From positions 2,046,001 through 2,110,000 of the forward strand of contig NZ_CP170723.1 of NCBI RefSeq assembly GCF_043099285.1: DNA of 64,000 nucleotides, read 5' to 3'. Origin of the DNA: Oryzobacter telluris (GTDB lineage Bacteria > Actinomycetota > Actinomycetes > Actinomycetales > Dermatophilaceae). Below the pieces are notes generated by a model that did no database searches, had not been told where the DNA came from, and worked only from the letters and a program-made list of their open reading frames with translations. Positions 1-7,282 of the stretch are shown piece after piece. The translations under genes were made by a program, and so were the position numbers. Within the stretch, counting starts at the first letter, position 1. Each line of letters begins with the position of its first letter.

Positions 1-251
1 TCTCCACCGTCCCGCGGTCGCTGGCCACGGTCGACGTCGCGTCCGACGAGCCGGCCCGCGCCATCCACCAGCGCTCCGACGTCTGCGCCGTCCCGGCGGC
101 CGGTGTGGTCGCCGAGGCGATGGTCGCGCTGGTCCTCGCCGAGGCCTGCCTGGAGAAGTTCGGGGGCGACTCGGTCGCCGAGACCTCGCGTAACCACGCT
201 GCGTACCTCGCGGCCATCCCCGCGACGATGCGCACGTGGGACGACTCCTGA
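1..251 (+). CDS. aroC: Chorismate synthase, 3' end only
   Basis: This is the C-terminal 82 codons of chorismate synthase, read in the frame that starts at base 3. The enzyme makes chorismate from EPSP, the last shikimate-pathway step. The fragment carries the family's conserved C-terminal stretch, with RSDVCAVPAAGVVAEAMVA and then the LVLAEACLEKFGGDS segment. The gene begins upstream of the window. Its TGA stop (249-251) shares one base with the ATG of aroK, so the two are probably translationally coupled. Confidence 0.93.
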   Translation, partial: STVPRSLATVDVASDEPARAIHQRSDVCAVPAAGVVAEAMVALVLAEACLEKFGGDSVAETSRNHAAYLAAIPATMRTWDDS

Positions 252-754
252 TGCCGCGCCTCGTCGTCATCGGCCCGCCCGGGTCGGGGAAGAGCACCGT
301 GGGGGCGCTCGTCGCCGAGCTGCTCGGGGTGCCGTTCCACGACACCGACGCCGCGGTCGAGGTCTCGACCGGCCGGACCATCTCCGACATCTTCGTCGTC
401 GACGGCGAGCCGGCCTTCCGCGCGCTGGAGCGCGCCGAGGTCGCCCGCGCGGTCGTCGAGGAGCCGGGGGTCGTCGCGCTGGGCGGGGGAGCGCCGGTCG
501 ACCCCGGCTCGCGGCAGGTGCTGGAGGGGCAGACCGTCGTCTTCCTCGACGTCGGGATCGCCGACGCCGCCAAGCGGGTCGGCTTCGACGTGAGCCGTCC
601 CCTGCTCGCGGTGAACCCGCGTTCGTCGTGGGTGCGGCTCATGGCCGAGCGCCGACCCGTCTACGAGGCCCTGGCCACCCACCGCGTCGACACGGCCGGG
701 CGGTCCGCGCAGGACGTCGCCGCCGAGGTCGCCGCCCTGCTGGGGGAGTCGTGA
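251..754 (+). CDS. aroK: Shikimate kinase
   Basis: Shikimate kinase phosphorylates shikimate at the 3-hydroxyl using ATP, in the cytoplasm. The 167-residue protein has the usual length for the family. The P-loop GPPGSGKST is at residues 8-16. The shikimate-binding part carries D-T-D-A near residue 33 and FRALE near residue 56, with the GGGAP glycine motif after that. I chose the ATG at 251 because it overlaps the aroC stop (TGATG) and puts the P-loop at the normal distance from the N-terminus. An in-frame ATG 15 bases upstream is possible. The end overlaps the aroB GTG. Confidence 0.95.
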   Translation: MPRLVVIGPPGSGKSTVGALVAELLGVPFHDTDAAVEVSTGRTISDIFVVDGEPAFRALERAEVARAVVEEPGVVALGGGAPVDPGSRQVLEGQTVVFLDVGIADAAKRVGFDVSRPLLAVNPRSSWVRLMAERRPVYEALATHRVDTAGRSAQDVAAEVAALLGES

Positions 755-1833
755 GCGCCGCCGACGCCACGGTCATCCCGGTCGGGGACGCCTACGACGT
801 CGTCGTCGGGCACGGGGTGTCCGACCGGGTCACCGGCCTGCTCGCCGCCGGGGTCAGCCAGGTCCTCGTCGTGCGCCCGGACTCGCTGGCCGCGCTCGCC
901 GAGCCCGTCGTCGCCCGGCTGCGCGCGTCGGGGCTCACCGTCCACGAGGCCTCCGTTCCCGACAACGAGGTCGCCAAGACCGCCGAGGTCGCGGCTGGCC
1001 TGTGGGCCGTGCTCGGCCGCCACGCGTTCACCCGCACCGACGCCGTCGTGTCCGTCGGTGGCGGCACCGTCACCGACCTCGCCGGCTTCGTCGCCGCCAC
1101 CTGGCTGCGCGGGGTGCAGGTCGTCCACGTCCCGACGACGCTGCTCGCCATGGTCGACGCCGCGGTCGGCGGCAAGACGGGCATCAACACCGCCGAGGGC
1201 AAGAACCTCGTCGGCGCCTTCCACGAGCCCGCCGGGGTGCTGTGCGACCTCGACGTCCTCGCCACGCTGCCGCAGGCCGACCTCGTCGCCGGGCTGGCGG
1301 AGGTCGTCAAGGCCGGCTTCATCGCCGACCCGCGGATCCTCGAGCTCGTCGAGGCCGACCCGGCCGGCGCCACCCGCTGGGACGGTCCGCACACCCGCGA
1401 GCTCGTCGAGCGCGCGATCCGGGTCAAGGCCGAGGTGGTCGCGGCCGACCTCAAGGAGTCGTGGCTGCGCGAGATCCTCAACTACGGGCACACCCTCGGC
1501 CACGCGGTCGAGCAGGTCGAGTCGTACCGACGGCGCCACGGTGAGGCGGTCGCCATCGGGATGGTGTTCGCGGCCGAGCTCGCGCAGCGGTCCGGCCACC
1601 TCTCGCCCGAGGTCGTCGCGCTGCACCGCTCGGTGCTGGAGTCGGTCGGGCTCCCCACCTCGTACGACGGCGCCTCGTTCGAGGACCTCCTCACCGCGAT
1701 GCGCCGCGACAAGAAGTCGCGCGGGGCGCTGCTGCGCTTCGTCGTCCTCGAGGACGTCGGCCGCCCCACCCGGCTCGAGGGCCCCGACGAGGCCTGGCTG
1801 ACCGGCGCCCTCGAGGCCATCTCCACCCCCTGA
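751..1833 (+). CDS. aroB: 3-dehydroquinate synthase
   Basis: AroB converts DAHP to 3-dehydroquinate, the second shikimate step, using NAD and a divalent metal. The 360-residue product matches the family length. NAD-binding GGGTVTDLAGF lies at residues 103-113 and GGKTGIN at 140-146. The metal-site region EILNYGHTLGHAVE is at about 241-254. The GTG start at 751 overlaps the aroK stop by four bases (GTGA), so aroC-aroK-aroB form one coupled unit. The usual next gene, a dehydroquinase, is not here; a repeat-bearing accessory segment follows. Confidence 0.96.
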   Translation: MSAADATVIPVGDAYDVVVGHGVSDRVTGLLAAGVSQVLVVRPDSLAALAEPVVARLRASGLTVHEASVPDNEVAKTAEVAAGLWAVLGRHAFTRTDAVVSVGGGTVTDLAGFVAATWLRGVQVVHVPTTLLAMVDAAVGGKTGINTAEGKNLVGAFHEPAGVLCDLDVLATLPQADLVAGLAEVVKAGFIADPRILELVEADPAGATRWDGPHTRELVERAIRVKAEVVAADLKESWLREILNYGHTLGHAVEQVESYRRRHGEAVAIGMVFAAELAQRSGHLSPEVVALHRSVLESVGLPTSYDGASFEDLLTAMRRDKKSRGALLRFVVLEDVGRPTRLEGPDEAWLTGALEAISTP

Positions 1834-2004
1834 CCCGCACCACCGTCCGTTCCGCACCGCGCCGCCGTTCCGCGCCACTCCCGACCCGCCTCACCCCTCC
1901 CGGTTCGTACCGCCTGCCGTCCCGCGCCACTGCTGAGCCGCACAGGCCGCCCATCCGGTAGCGCCCTCCCGTTCGGCACAGTCCACCCACCGCGCTTCGG
2001 CTGC
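1834..2004. other. Intergenic C-rich tract after aroB
   Basis: No gene is evident. The tract is pyrimidine-rich and contains loose, imperfect repeats built on CCGTTCCGC/CCGCGCCACT (for example near 1850, 1873 and 1921). It leads directly into the inverted repeat at 2005-2110. I see no recognisable promoter or terminator in it. Confidence 0.4.
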
Positions 2005-2110
2005 GGGCTCTGGTCCACTCGGTCGACTGGCGACGATCTGCGGGGATGGCGATGCGTACGCGCCGCCATCCGGGCGAGTGGACCAGAGCCGACCGAGTGG
2101 ACCAGAGCCC
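2005..2110. repeat. Perfect 21-bp inverted repeat downstream of aroB
   Basis: The arms at 2005-2025 and 2090-2110 are exact reverse complements over 21 bases (core CTGGTCCACTCGGTC / GACCGAGTGGACCAG) around a 64-base spacer. A third partial copy of the right arm lies inside the spacer at 2076-2090. Its position at the 3' end of aroB suggests a REP-like palindromic element that may also act as a transcript end. Confidence 0.75.
2034..2110. repeat. 77-base dispersed repeat, copy 1
   Basis: This unit begins CGATCTGCGGGGATGGCG and ends GAGTGGACCAGAGCCC. It matches the unit at 3152-3228 with about six differences and the same length. The two copies are in direct orientation and bracket the nuclease-like gene at 2147-3136. 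The unit shares its right end with the 21-bp inverted repeat. Confidence 0.8.
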
Positions 2111-2146
2111 GGAGGGGGGACTGGCGCCGGGGGCTGTGGATGAGGC

Positions 2147-3136
2147 ATGGGCCCGCGGCATCCGGTGTGCCACGGTGGCCGGGTGCTCGGTGACCCGCCC
2201 CCTCCACCCTTCGACCCCGGCCTGCTCCGGTGGTCGCGGGACCTGCGACGTCTCCGTGTCGACCCGCGGCGGGCGGGGATGCACCAGGTGCGCCACGGTG
2301 CCTGGATCGAGGCCGCCGACTGGGCGGCGCTGACGCCCGAGCAGCGGCACGCCGCCCTCGTCCATGCGAGCGACCAGATGAGCGCCGACCCCGGAGGGCA
2401 TGTCTTCGCCCTCGAGTCGGCCGCAGCGGTCTGGGGACTTCCGCGGATCGAGAGCTGGCCGCCGTACGTCACGGTCCTGGCCGCCGGGCCCAGGACTCGC
2501 GGCTCACGCCTGCTCAACGTCCACGTAGGGGCGCCGGCCACACCGGTCACCCTGCGGGGAGCTCGCGTGACGGGGGTCGCCCGCACGGTCGTCGACCTGG
2601 CCCGCACCGGCTCGTTCGTCTCGGCGCTGGCTGCCGCGGACCACGCCCTCAGGCACGGTCTGTGCACGCGCGGCGACCTCGTCGCCGAGGCGCGTGCTGT
2701 CCGGGCTCGCGTCCGAGGACGTCCCACCGCCCAGCTGGTCGTCGAGCTCGCCGACGGCAGCGCGATGTCCGCGGGCGAGAGCCTCTCGCGGGGCCAGATG
2801 TTCCTCCTCAACCTCCCGCGACCCCGGCTGCAGGTCGAGGTGGAGGACGACCTCGGCCTCGTGGGCGTCGCGGACTTCGGGTGGCCCGGAGTGGTCGGCG
2901 AGTTCGACGGCCGCACGAAGTACGGGCTGGACCGCGTCCCCGCGGGGGTCGACCCGAGCGAGGTGCTCTGGCGGGAGAAGCAGCGGGAGGACCGCATGCG
3001 ACGCAGGTCCCGCGTCGCCCGCTGGATCTGGGCCGACGCGCTCCACGCGAGGCGGATGGTGGCGATCCTGGCCGAGGTCGGCATCCGCCCCCAGCCGCGC
3101 AGCACGTGGCTCGACCTCGCCCCGCGCTCGGCCTGA
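2147..3136 (+). CDS. AbiEi-like winged-helix / DUF559-type (Vsr-fold) protein
   Basis: The predicted product is 329 residues or slightly shorter; the start is uncertain because there is no clear ribosome binding site (a GTG at 2183 is an alternative). The N-terminal half resembles the AbiEi-type antitoxin region common in actinobacteria (VRHGAWI, then HVFALESAAAVWGLP). The C-terminal third resembles the Vsr/DUF559 PD-(D/E)XK fold: ADFGWPGVVGEFDGRTKYG gives the expected Asp, Glu and Lys, followed by REKQREDRMRRR and a conserved Trp. Proteins of this architecture are numerous in actinobacterial genomes and their function is not established. No partner toxin gene is adjacent. It is flanked by 77-base direct repeats and interrupts the usual aroB-efp neighbourhood, so mobility is possible but inferred. 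Confidence 0.7.
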   Translation: MGPRHPVCHGGRVLGDPPPPPFDPGLLRWSRDLRRLRVDPRRAGMHQVRHGAWIEAADWAALTPEQRHAALVHASDQMSADPGGHVFALESAAAVWGLPRIESWPPYVTVLAAGPRTRGSRLLNVHVGAPATPVTLRGARVTGVARTVVDLARTGSFVSALAAADHALRHGLCTRGDLVAEARAVRARVRGRPTAQLVVELADGSAMSAGESLSRGQMFLLNLPRPRLQVEVEDDLGLVGVADFGWPGVVGEFDGRTKYGLDRVPAGVDPSEVLWREKQREDRMRRRSRVARWIWADALHARRMVAILAEVGIRPQPRSTWLDLAPRSA

Positions 3137-3151
3137 CCCCCCGGGTGGCGT

Positions 3152-3228
3152 CGATCTGCGGGGATGGCGGTGCGTACGCGTCGCCTTCCGGGCAGGTGGA
3201 CCAGAGCAGACCGAGTGGACCAGAGCCC
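3152..3228. repeat. 77-base dispersed repeat, copy 2
   Basis: Second copy of the unit at 2034-2110, in the same orientation, starting 15 bases after the stop of the nuclease-like gene. The left arm of the long inverted repeat seen at 2005-2025 is absent here, so only the internal part and the right arm were duplicated or retained. Confidence 0.8.
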
Positions 3229-3338
3229 GCGGGGTGGGGGCGGGCGGGGGAGGGGAAGGCGAGTGAGGGGACTCGCTCGCAGGAAGGGCACAGCGGACTC
3301 ACCGTGAGCGCACCGCAGGGGCATGGAGGGTTCTCGTC

Positions 3339-4238
3339 ATGAGCACCTCGACGCCGCCCCAGCCCACGGACCGCCCCGAGCCGGGGGTCCACCCCGACCA
3401 CGACCGCGGGTTGGAGTTCGACGTCCGCACCCTCCTGGCCCGGCGTTCCGCCCTCGGCCTCATCTCCGGGGCCGGGCTGCTCGCCCTCGTGGGCTGCGCG
3501 ACCGACACGACGTCGGGCTCCACGGCCTCGACCACCGCCTCGACGACGTCCAGCGCGACCGCCGGCGCGAGCTCGTCGGCCACCGCCACGGCCGCGGCGG
3601 GCGCCGTCGACACCGAGGTCCCCGACGAGACCGGCGGCCCCTACCCGGGCGACGGCTCCAACGGCCCGAACGTCCTCGACGACTCGGGCATCGTCCGCCA
3701 GGACATCACCTCCTCCTTCGGCACGAGCACGACCACGGCCGCGGGCGTCCCGCTCACCGTCAACCTCACGGTCACCGACGGCGCCAACGGGTACGCCGCG
3801 ATGGAGGGTGTGGCCGTCTACGCCTGGCACGCCGACGCGCAGGGCCGCTACTCGATGTACAGCCAGGGCGTGGAGAACGAGAACTACCTGCGCGGCGTCC
3901 AGCCGACCAATGCCGAGGGCACCGCGACCTTCACCACCGTCTTCCCCGGGTGCTACGACGGGCGCTGGCCGCACATCCACTTCGAGGTCTACAAGAGCAC
4001 CGCCGAGGCCACGAGCACCGGCCAGATCGTCAAGACCAGCCAGATCGCGCTGCCCCAGGCCGCCTGCGAGAAGGTGTACGCCGACACGGCCACCTACCCG
4101 CAGAGCGCGAGCAACCTGGGCCGGACCTCGCTCACCGGCGACATGGTCTTCGGCGACGACGGCGGCATCCACCAGCTCGCCACCGTGACGGGCGACGCGA
4201 CGAGCGGGTACGTCGCCAACCTCACCATCGGCGTCTGA
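3339..4238 (+). CDS. Exported intradiol ring-cleavage dioxygenase-like lipoprotein
   Basis: The 299-residue product resembles secreted intradiol dioxygenases, which cleave catechol-type rings with non-haem Fe(III). The N-terminus has a twin arginine (RRSALG, residues 35-40), a hydrophobic stretch and a lipobox ending LVGC at Cys53, so it is probably exported by Tat and lipid-anchored. A Ser/Thr/Ala-rich linker (about 55-90) separates the anchor from the catalytic domain. Likely iron ligands are Tyr171 in GRYSMY, Tyr206 in FPGCYDGR, and His212 and His214 in PHIHFEVY. The ATG at 3339 is preceded by GGAGGG. No catabolic operon surrounds it, so the natural substrate cannot be read from context. 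Confidence 0.82.
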   Translation: MSTSTPPQPTDRPEPGVHPDHDRGLEFDVRTLLARRSALGLISGAGLLALVGCATDTTSGSTASTTASTTSSATAGASSSATATAAAGAVDTEVPDETGGPYPGDGSNGPNVLDDSGIVRQDITSSFGTSTTTAAGVPLTVNLTVTDGANGYAAMEGVAVYAWHADAQGRYSMYSQGVENENYLRGVQPTNAEGTATFTTVFPGCYDGRWPHIHFEVYKSTAEATSTGQIVKTSQIALPQAACEKVYADTATYPQSASNLGRTSLTGDMVFGDDGGIHQLATVTGDATSGYVANLTIGV

Positions 4239-4267
4239 GCGCGGACGGGGCCACGCCGCGGGCGCGA

Positions 4268-4273
4268 TAGGAT
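4268..4273 (+). promoter_or_regulatory. Candidate -10 box for efp
   Basis: TAGGAT fits the actinobacterial TANNNT -10 pattern and would give a leader of roughly 85 bases before the efp GTG. A small CCCCC-TGC-GGGGG hairpin (4291-4303) lies in that leader. No good -35 is visible. Confidence 0.4.
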
Positions 4274-4361
4274 CTGCGGTGATCCCCATCCCCCCTGCGG
4301 GGGTGACGCGCGCCCGCGGCCGGTCCGCGGCGTCTCCCGAGCACACGAAAGCGAAGACCCC

Positions 4362-4922
4362 GTGGCATCGACCAACGACCTCAAGAACGGCCTCGTCCTC
4401 AACCTCGAGGGCCAGCTCTGGACCGTGATCGAGTTCCAGCACGTCAAGCCCGGCAAGGGCCCGGCGTTCGTGCGGACCAAGCTGAAGAACGTCCTGTCGG
4501 GCAAGGTCGTCGACAAGACCTTCAACGCCGGCGTCAAGGTCGAGACCGCGAACGTCGACAAGCGCAACATGCAGTACCTGTACAACGACGGCCAGGACTT
4601 CATCTTCATGGACGGCGACACGTACGACCAGATCTCGGTCACCCCCGAGGTCGTCGGCGACGCCGCGAAGTACATGCTGGAGAACCAGGAGGCGATCGTC
4701 GCCCGCCACGACGGTGCCGTGCTCTTCATCGAGCTCCCGGCCTCGGTCGTCCTCGAGATCAGCTACACCGAGCCGGGCCTGCAGGGCGACCGCTCCACCG
4801 GTGGCACCAAGCCCGCCACCCTCGAGACCGGCGCCGAGATCGCCGTGCCGCTGTTCCTCGAGACCGGCACCAAGGTCAAGGTCGACACCCGCGACGGCTC
4901 CTACCTCGGACGGGTCAGCTGA
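4362..4922 (+). CDS. efp: Elongation factor P
   Basis: EF-P binds ribosomes stalled on proline runs and promotes peptide bond formation. The 186-residue product has the three-domain length. The domain I tip reads VKPGKGPAF near residues 30-38. The proline-bracketed PGKGP loop is the form described for actinobacterial EF-P, which works without the lysylation used in E. coli. No modification genes are seen nearby. The C-terminal signature (GTKVKVDTRDGSYLGRVS) is intact. The GTG start at 4362 gives the canonical MASTNDLKNG N-terminus. nusB follows by four bases. Confidence 0.97.
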   Translation: MASTNDLKNGLVLNLEGQLWTVIEFQHVKPGKGPAFVRTKLKNVLSGKVVDKTFNAGVKVETANVDKRNMQYLYNDGQDFIFMDGDTYDQISVTPEVVGDAAKYMLENQEAIVARHDGAVLFIELPASVVLEISYTEPGLQGDRSTGGTKPATLETGAEIAVPLFLETGTKVKVDTRDGSYLGRVS

Positions 4923-4926
4923 CCAC

Positions 4927-5340
4927 GTGAGCGCCCGCACCAAGGCCCGCAAGCGCGCCCTCGACCTCCTCTTCGAGGCCGAGGCGCGCGGGGTCAACGT
5001 CGGCGACCTCCTGCGGGAGCGGCTCGCCGCCCCCGTCACCGAGGCCCCGCTGGCCGAGCTGACCGCCGACCTCGTGAGCGGCGTCGTCGAGCGCTGGTCG
5101 CAGATCGACGAGCTCATCGCCACCTACTCGCAGGGCTGGACCCTGCAGCGGATGCCCGCGGTCGACCGCGCCATCCTGCGCCTGGGCGCGTACGAGGTGC
5201 TGTTCTCCACCGACGTGCCCGAGCCCGTCGCGGTCAGCGAGTGGGTCGGGCTGGCCACCGAGCTGTCCACCGACGACAGCCCCCGGTTCGTCAACGGGCT
5301 CCTCGGCCGGCTCGTCGAGGTCAAGCCCACCCTGGCCTAG
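4927..5340 (+). CDS. nusB: Transcription antitermination factor NusB
   Basis: NusB binds boxA RNA with NusE (S10) during rRNA antitermination. The 137-residue product has the family's helical fold signatures: the basic N-terminus ARTKARKRALDLLFEAE, WTLQRMPAVDRAILRLGAYE in the middle, and SPRFVNGLLGRL at the end. The GTG start at 4927 lies four bases after the efp stop, so the two are cotranscribed, as in many actinobacteria. The TAG stop (5338-5340) is also the first half of the -10 box of the next gene. Confidence 0.95.
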   Translation: MSARTKARKRALDLLFEAEARGVNVGDLLRERLAAPVTEAPLAELTADLVSGVVERWSQIDELIATYSQGWTLQRMPAVDRAILRLGAYEVLFSTDVPEPVAVSEWVGLATELSTDDSPRFVNGLLGRLVEVKPTLA

Positions 5341-5343
5341 GCT
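5338..5343 (+). promoter_or_regulatory. Leaderless-type -10 box for the GNAT gene
   Basis: TAGGCT is followed by seven bases and then the GTG at 5351, the spacing expected when transcription starts at the first base of the start codon. The first three bases are the nusB stop codon. Confidence 0.6.
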
Positions 5344-5350
5344 CCACAGG

Positions 5351-5887
5351 GTGAGCACCGTGCGCCACGCCACCGCCGCAGACCTCCCGCTGATCGGGCC
5401 GATCGAGGACGCGGGTGACGCCCTGTTCACGCAGCTCTTCGGGGCCGTCGACTGGCCAGCCGCGAACACGGGGGAGGAGCGCGCGGCCGAGCCCGGCTTC
5501 CTCCTCGTCGTCGAGGAGCCGGACACCTGCGAGGTCGTGGGGTTCGCGCACGTCCTCGACCTCGACGGCCACCACCACCTCGAGCAGGTCGCGGTCCTGC
5601 CCGAGCACGGCAGGCGGGGCCACGGCAGCGCCCTGCTGGCCGGCGTCGCGCTCGAGGCCGCCCGTCGCGGTGCCGACGCGGTGACCCTGATGACGTACGC
5701 CGACGTCCCGTGGAACGGGCCCTTCTACGCCACCCACGGGTGGGTCGAGCTGGCCGAGGTGCCCGAGCACCTGCGCGAGATCGCCGAGGCCGAGGCGCGG
5801 ATGGGCCTCGAGCGGCACGGGCGACGCATCGTCATGGCCAGGACGGTGGGTCCCGACCTCACTCCTCCAGGCGGAAGCCGAGCTTGA
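5351..5887 (+). CDS. GNAT-family N-acetyltransferase
   Basis: The 178-residue product is a GNAT-fold acyltransferase that would use acetyl-CoA; the substrate is unknown. The acetyl-CoA pyrophosphate loop is QVAVLPEHGRRGHGSALL, matching Q/R-x-x-G-x-G/A. The later WNGPFYATHGWVEL corresponds to the conserved F-Y-x-x-x-G-F/W region. The gene probably has its own leaderless promoter (TAGGCT at 5338). Its last 29 bases overlap the 3' end of the convergent dodecin gene. Confidence 0.85.
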   Translation: MSTVRHATAADLPLIGPIEDAGDALFTQLFGAVDWPAANTGEERAAEPGFLLVVEEPDTCEVVGFAHVLDLDGHHHLEQVAVLPEHGRRGHGSALLAGVALEAARRGADAVTLMTYADVPWNGPFYATHGWVELAEVPEHLREIAEAEARMGLERHGRRIVMARTVGPDLTPPGGSRA

Positions 5888-6065
5888 TCCCCACCTGGTA
5901 GTGGGCCACGGCGCCGTCGGCGATGTGGCCGCGGATCTCGGTGACCTCGAACCAGTCGAGGCCGCGGACGGTGGTCGAGGCGCGCGACACGGCCGTGGTG
6001 ATCGCGTCGTCGATGGACGTCGTCGAGCTGCCGACGACCTCGCTGATGCCATAGGTGTGTGCCAT
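5859..6065 (-). CDS. Dodecin flavin-binding protein
   Basis: Dodecins are about 68-residue proteins that assemble into hollow dodecamers and bind flavins or flavin breakdown products, probably as storage or protection. This 68-residue product begins MAHTYGISEVVGSSTTSIDD and has the key aromatic region RGLDWFEVTEIRGHI, where the Trp stacks on the isoalloxazine ring, and the C-terminal HYQVGIKLGFRLEE. The gene lies on the reverse strand, 8 bases downstream of the acyltransferase-like membrane protein gene, and overlaps the GNAT gene tail-to-tail. Confidence 0.93.
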   Translation of the reverse strand: MAHTYGISEVVGSSTTSIDDAITTAVSRASTTVRGLDWFEVTEIRGHIADGAVAHYQVGIKLGFRLEE

Positions 6066-6073
6066 GCCGTCGA

Positions 6074-7150
6074 TCATCCTCGGAGACGGGGGACCGGACC
6101 AGCGTGCGTTCGTCGCGGTTTCCGACGAGCCGTGAGGGCGCCCACCAGCCACTCGGCGGGTCCGGTCCCAACGAGGCGCCACCAGAGGAAGCCGGCCGCC
6201 ATCGTGCCGGGCACGATGACGAGCCAGCCGAGCAGGTCGTTCTCCGCCGGTCGCGGGCCCCCGGGAGCCCACAGGGCGAGGACGCCCACGTGCAGGAGGT
6301 ACAGGCTGAGCGAGACGGCGCCCGCGGCGAGCAGCGGGACCGTGACGACGCCGACGACCCGCATGGCGCGTGCGCCACGCACGGTGACGACGAGCACGGT
6401 GACGGCGTACGCGCCGAGGACGAGGCCGAGGTCGTGCAGGGTGTCCGGCAGGCTCCCCGACGACACGTCGGCCTCCGGCCGCAGGCGCAGCAGCACCGGT
6501 ACCACGAGGTAGGCGAGCGGCGCGACCGCGAGCACCGTCCACAGCAGCACGTCCCGCCGGAACCCGTGACGCAGCAGGAGCGCCCCGAGCAGGAAGAACG
6601 GCAGCAGGTTGGTCAGGCGGTAGTGGGCGCTGAGGGCGACCCAGCCGGCGACCCGTGAGAACGGCGCCTCGGGGTCGGCGAACGCCCAGAGGAGCTCGGA
6701 GCGCGCCCACGCGTTGACCGGCGCGGCGAGCACGGCGCACGACGCCGCAACCGCGACCAGCCACCGCGTGGGCAGCAGCACCAGGGGCGCGCCGACGATG
6801 AGCAGGATCCCCAGCTGCCCCAGGACGATCGCCACCCACGTGTGCCACCCCTCCATCCAGACGCCGAGCGCGATGAGCAGCAGCCCCCGCACGACCTGCT
6901 GTGCAAGCATCCGCGCGCGCCGCGACCGGTCGGTCCGCTCCGCCACGAGCTGGGCGGACATCCCCATCACGAGGGCGAACAGCGGGGACGCCACGTCGTT
7001 GACCTGGCGCATGAGGAGCCGCACGACGTCCGGGGCCTCGGGGAGGAAGGGCACCGCGTGGGCCACGAGCATCGCCAGGATCGCCCCGCCCCGCAGGACG
7101 TCAGGGACGAGGAGTCGCGGTCCTCCCGCCGCGCCCGCCGTCCCGCTCAT
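6074..7150 (-). CDS. DUF418/DUF1624-like multi-pass membrane protein (acyltransferase-related)
   Basis: The 358-residue product has about ten hydrophobic segments. It starts with the VPDVLRGGAILAMLVAH motif typical of the heparan-alpha-glucosaminide N-acetyltransferase / YeiB (DUF418) group, where an Asp-x-x-Arg-Gly sits at the first membrane helix. Members are thought to move acyl groups across membranes or to act in transport; the substrate here is unknown. A later helix carries SLSLYLLHVGVLAL, the usual YxxH region. The start ATG at 7150 lies four bases after a possible 24-codon upstream reading frame. Confidence 0.75.
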   Translation of the reverse strand: MSGTAGAAGGPRLLVPDVLRGGAILAMLVAHAVPFLPEAPDVVRLLMRQVNDVASPLFALVMGMSAQLVAERTDRSRRARMLAQQVVRGLLLIALGVWMEGWHTWVAIVLGQLGILLIVGAPLVLLPTRWLVAVAASCAVLAAPVNAWARSELLWAFADPEAPFSRVAGWVALSAHYRLTNLLPFFLLGALLLRHGFRRDVLLWTVLAVAPLAYLVVPVLLRLRPEADVSSGSLPDTLHDLGLVLGAYAVTVLVVTVRGARAMRVVGVVTVPLLAAGAVSLSLYLLHVGVLALWAPGGPRPAENDLLGWLVIVPGTMAAGFLWWRLVGTGPAEWLVGALTARRKPRRTHAGPVPRLRG

Positions 7151-7154
7151 CGCC

Positions 7155-7229
7155 TCAGCCCCGGGTGATGGAGACCGGCGGCGGCTGCAGAGCCCGCAGG
7201 TCGGACGCCTGCTCGTGGGAGGTGCTCAT
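7155..7229 (-). CDS. Possible 24-codon leaderless leader peptide
   Basis: A short frame, MSTSHEQASDLRALQPPPVS plus four residues, ends four bases before the membrane-protein ATG at 7150. Its own ATG follows TACGGT by six bases, the same spacing seen at other leaderless starts in this window. It could couple translation or act as an attenuating leader; the three consecutive prolines are notable next to efp biology but prove nothing. It could also be chance. Confidence 0.35.
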   Translation of the reverse strand: MSTSHEQASDLRALQPPPVSITRG

Positions 7230-7235
7230 CCCGCA

Positions 7236-7241
7236 ACCGTA
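7236..7241 (-). promoter_or_regulatory. Leaderless-type -10 box before the 24-codon frame
   Basis: Read on the reverse strand the bases are TACGGT, followed by TGCGGG and the ATG at 7229. This fits TANNNT with a six-base spacer. Confidence 0.4.
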
Positions 7242-7282
7242 GTCACGGGGACGAGTGGGGGCCTCAGCGACCTCTCGGCCGT

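Noticed and set aside
2147..3136. A complete type IV toxin-antitoxin system
   Set aside because: Only an AbiEi-like region is seen; no AbiEii-type nucleotidyltransferase toxin lies next to it.
1891..3324. A 477-codon reverse frame across the nuclease-like gene and its repeats
   Set aside because: It runs through both repeat copies and the forward gene, is Arg/Pro/Ser-rich and shows no domain.
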